Assembly: GCF_001758785.1 (NCBI RefSeq) | Contig: NZ_LROM01000071.1 | Coordinates: forward strand, 62,001-126,000 | DNA: 64,000 nucleotides | Reading direction: 5' to 3' | Source of the DNA: Duganella phyllosphaerae | GTDB lineage: Bacteria; Pseudomonadota; Gammaproteobacteria; Burkholderiales; Burkholderiaceae_D | Part shown: one piece after another, positions 61,969-64,000 of the stretch | Layout of the letters: each line of letters starts with the position of its first letter | Numbering within the stretch: the first letter of the stretch is position 1 | Program-made: the position numbers and the translations under genes | The notes under the pieces: generated by a model | Told to the model about the DNA's origin: nothing | The model's database searches: none | The model's input: the letters and a program-made list of their open reading frames with translations, nothing else

Positions 61969-63441
61969 ATGGCAGCCGTACGCGAAACGGCGATTGCCAC
62001 GGTCCGGCTGGCGATCGCCACGGTCGGAACGGTGACGGTGGGGGTGCCGGTGGCGGCAGTGCTGCAGGCGCTGCCGCTGGCCGGCGCCCTGCACCCGCTG
62101 CCGCGCCGCCAGGGCGCGCTGTGCGGTGTGGCCGAACACGCGGGGGCGCTGGTGCCGGTGGTGGACCTGGCGCGCTGGGTCGATGTTGGCGAGGTTCTCA
62201 ATAGTGCGCCAGCGCGTGACAAGACCGCGCGCATCCTGGTGCTCGGCGATGGCCGGCGCAGCATCGGCCTGCGGGTGGACGCCGTGGTGGGCATGACCGA
62301 CGTGCCGGCACCCACCCGGGTGCTGCACGACCAGGATCCCGACGAAGTCTTCGACAGCGTGGTCAAATCGGACGAACTGGGGCGCGTGGTCAGCGTGCTC
62401 GATGTGGCACGGATGATTGCGCTGGCGGGGGCGTGGCATGGCGGTGACGACAGTGACAGCACTGCTGGCGGTGCAGACGATGCCGGACGTCAGGGCGGTG
62501 GCGACAGCGGTGCCGATGGCGCCGCCGCGCTGCTGGCGCAAGGCGCGGGTGTCACGGCGAACACCGCCACCCTCTACGCACTGCTGGCGGTCGGCGACAC
62601 CCGTGTTGCGATCCGTGCGACAGAACTGGCGCAGGTGGTCAGGATGCCGGCGCTGCGGCCCATCGGTCCCGCCGGCGGCAGCAGCAGCTATTGCAGCTGG
62701 GGCGAGCGCAACGTGGCCGTGATCGATACTGCCAGGTTGCTGGGCCTGCCCGCCGCGCCGCCGCCTGCCCTGCTGGCCATCGTCGAGCACGGCGATCTGG
62801 CGCTGGGCCTGATGGTGCGCGCGGCGCTCGAGTTGCGCATGCTGGCGGCGCCAGTCACCCCTGCAGGCGCGGCGGTCGCCACCACCGTGATCGGCGAAGA
62901 TGGCGCCGCCATCGAGGTGATCGACACGGCAGCGCTGCTGGTGCGGGTACCGGAAGCGAGCATCAGCCGCGCCGCCGCACCCGCAGGTGGTGCGGCCACC
63001 GCGCAGCGCCTCAACAGCCACGCCTACATCGTGTTCCAGACCGACCAGCACCACGCCACGGCGATCGACGCGATCGAGGAAATCCTGGCGCTGGCAGCGG
63101 TCCACGTGGACGCCCACGAGCAGCTGCTGCCCACCATTGCCTGGCGCGGCCAGCCCTTGCCGCTGACAGACCTGCGCCCGCCGGGCACGCCTACCCCGCC
63201 CGGCTGCGGCGCACGCATCATCGTCGCGCGCAGCCCCGATGGCGCTGACGCTGGCTGCACCGGTTACGTGGTCAAACAGGTGGTGCTGCTGATTCCGCCC
63301 AATACCGGCAAGCTGTACCGCATGGCGCTGGCCGGCGTGGGACTGGTGGAATTCATCACCACCGGCGCGGCCACCGAGCAGGCCAGCTACCGCACCATGG
63401 ACCTGGCGCGGCGCACCACGACCGCACGACTGTCGGGGTAA
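61969..63441 (+). CDS. Triple CheW-domain protein
   Basis: This 490-residue protein appears to hold three CheW-like domains (about residues 10-160, 205-345 and 355-480), joined by Gly/Ala/Asp-rich linkers such as DDSDSTAGGADDAGRQGGGD. Segments like VAEHAGALVPVVDLARWVDV, YCSWGERNVAVIDTARLLGL and LVEFITTGAATEQ fit the CheW fold. The second and third copies are more divergent. It starts one base after the PAS chemoreceptor gene (TGACATG) and should couple that receptor to a CheA kinase. No cheA gene is in the window. A terminator follows. Confidence 0.85.
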   Translation: MAAVRETAIATVRLAIATVGTVTVGVPVAAVLQALPLAGALHPLPRRQGALCGVAEHAGALVPVVDLARWVDVGEVLNSAPARDKTARILVLGDGRRSIGLRVDAVVGMTDVPAPTRVLHDQDPDEVFDSVVKSDELGRVVSVLDVARMIALAGAWHGGDDSDSTAGGADDAGRQGGGDSGADGAAALLAQGAGVTANTATLYALLAVGDTRVAIRATELAQVVRMPALRPIGPAGGSSSYCSWGERNVAVIDTARLLGLPAAPPPALLAIVEHGDLALGLMVRAALELRMLAAPVTPAGAAVATTVIGEDGAAIEVIDTAALLVRVPEASISRAAAPAGGAATAQRLNSHAYIVFQTDQHHATAIDAIEEILALAAVHVDAHEQLLPTIAWRGQPLPLTDLRPPGTPTPPGCGARIIVARSPDGADAGCTGYVVKQVVLLIPPNTGKLYRMALAGVGLVEFITTGAATEQASYRTMDLARRTTTARLSG

Positions 63442-63442
63442 C

Positions 63443-63473
63443 GCACGCCACCGGCATGGTGTGCTTTATTTTT
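63443..63473 (+). terminator. Rho-independent terminator of the chemoreceptor operon
   Basis: GCACGCCA (63443-63450) and TGGTGTGC (63457-63464) pair around CCGGCA with one wobble, followed by TTTATTTTT. It starts two bases after the triple CheW gene stop and overlaps the end of the convergent galactanase gene. Confidence 0.8.
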
Positions 63474-64000
63474 CCATGAACGCGTCAAGCATCGGCGTCG
63501 GCTTGCCCTGGTGGTCGAACGCGCCCATCGGGTAGCCCTTCCAGTCGTAGGCTTGCGGTTCCCAGTAGAACGCGCCCACGCCCATGCCGTTGTTGACTGC
63601 ACGCACCTTGGCCAGCAGGTCGGCGATGATGGCCTTGCCGTCCGGGTGGTCCCACGGCGCGCCCACTTCGGCCAGCATCACCGGCTTGTGGTAGCGGGCG
63701 GTGACGTCGTTCATGGTGTTCAGGCAGGCGGCGGTGGCCGCTTGCCAGCTGATGTTCTTGGCCGTGGTCGGATACGACGAAGCGCCGATGATGTCGAACT
63801 TGCCGCCGTTCTCGACCAGGCCGTCGAAGTTCCAGCGGAACTGCGCGCCATCGTGGCAGTTATCGACGTGGACGATCACCAGCGCCTGCGGGAACACCTG
63901 CTTGACGGCGTCGTAGCCGGCGGTGACAAAGCGCGCATAGTTCTTCATGTTCTTGCTGGCCTCCCCTTCGGGCCACAGCATGCCGTTGGTGGTCTCGTTA
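63466..64000 (-). CDS. GH53 endo-1,4-beta-galactanase, C-terminal part (runs off right edge)
   Basis: The visible 178 residues start in NETTNGMLWPEG, the GH53 acid/base region with the catalytic Glu of G-N-E at the window edge. They continue with YDAVKQVFPQALVIVHVDNC, DIIGASSYPTTAKNISW and the probable nucleophile Glu in MLAEVGAPWDHPDG. GH53 enzymes cut beta-1,4-galactan of pectin side chains. The C-terminal AFYWEPQAYDWKGYPMGAFD matches the family end. The gene continues beyond 64000, so the start and signal peptide are not seen. Confidence 0.9.
   Translation of the reverse strand, partial: NETTNGMLWPEGEASKNMKNYARFVTAGYDAVKQVFPQALVIVHVDNCHDGAQFRWNFDGLVENGGKFDIIGASSYPTTAKNISWQAATAACLNTMNDVTARYHKPVMLAEVGAPWDHPDGKAIIADLLAKVRAVNNGMGVGAFYWEPQAYDWKGYPMGAFDHQGKPTPMLDAFMEK

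Noticed and set aside
59814..62462. An 882-codon open frame on the minus strand
   Set aside because: It lies opposite the PAS chemoreceptor and CheW genes. Its repeating sequence simply mirrors the tandem PAS units.

Overview
This 64 kb window is high-GC (roughly 63-66% by eye), densely coded Gram-negative chromosome. The gene families and gene order (protocatechuate 3,4-cleavage genes, Liv-type aromatic uptake, a Rieske vanillate demethylase, DUF3649/PepSY siderophore modules, a ZIP permease, CheW/MCP genes) suggest a betaproteobacterium of the Burkholderiales, most likely Oxalobacteraceae such as Massilia, Duganella or a relative. That placement is inference. No rRNA, tRNA, CRISPR array, intact phage or insertion sequence was seen.

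Positions 1-18.5 kb hold general functions. There is an OMF-MFP-RND efflux operon (the permease runs off the left edge), an EF-hand protein, a PafA-like phosphatase coupled to an MFS exporter, a single-domain response regulator, a type-B carboxylesterase and an M1 peptidase with a DUF6702 partner. Two secreted proteins follow, one of them a zinc protease. Next come the decayed remains of a HigB/HigA-like toxin-antitoxin pair, a methyl-accepting chemotaxis protein, and a desaturase overlapping a PhnD-like binding protein.

Positions 18.5-40 kb are dominated by a complete beta-ketoadipate regulon. PobA (4-hydroxybenzoate) and VanAB (vanillate) feed protocatechuate. PcaHG, PcaB and a PcaC-PcaD fusion protein convert it to beta-ketoadipate, and PcaIJ plus PcaF finish to succinyl-CoA and acetyl-CoA. 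A Liv-type ABC transporter (livHMGF) lies directly downstream of pcaIJF on the same strand. Two related periplasmic binding proteins and a porin complete a probable uptake route, and no PcaK-like permease was found. Regulators are an AraC-type PobR-like protein, two IclR-type PcaR-like proteins and a MarR protein next to vanAB. Three palindromic sites share the half-site GTGCGnnnAnCGAA, which resembles the PcaR box of Pseudomonas putida.

Positions 40-52 kb hold an iron-uptake module (TonB-dependent siderophore receptor with a Fur box, DUF3649, PepSY) bracketed by two paralogous DUF3606 genes. A gluconokinase-TonB receptor-esterase group follows, preceded by two LacI-type palindromes, and then a siderophore-interacting protein divergent from a MarR regulator.

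Positions 52-64 kb are mainly signalling and redox genes. They include an SDR enzyme with an orphan sdhB, a PAS-GGDEF-EAL protein divergent from an Fe-S FNR-type regulator with two FNR boxes between them, a hybrid histidine kinase and a ZIP metal transporter. A soluble chemoreceptor with four tandem PAS repeats of exactly 366 bp is followed one base later by a triple-CheW-like protein. The window ends inside a GH53 endo-galactanase gene.
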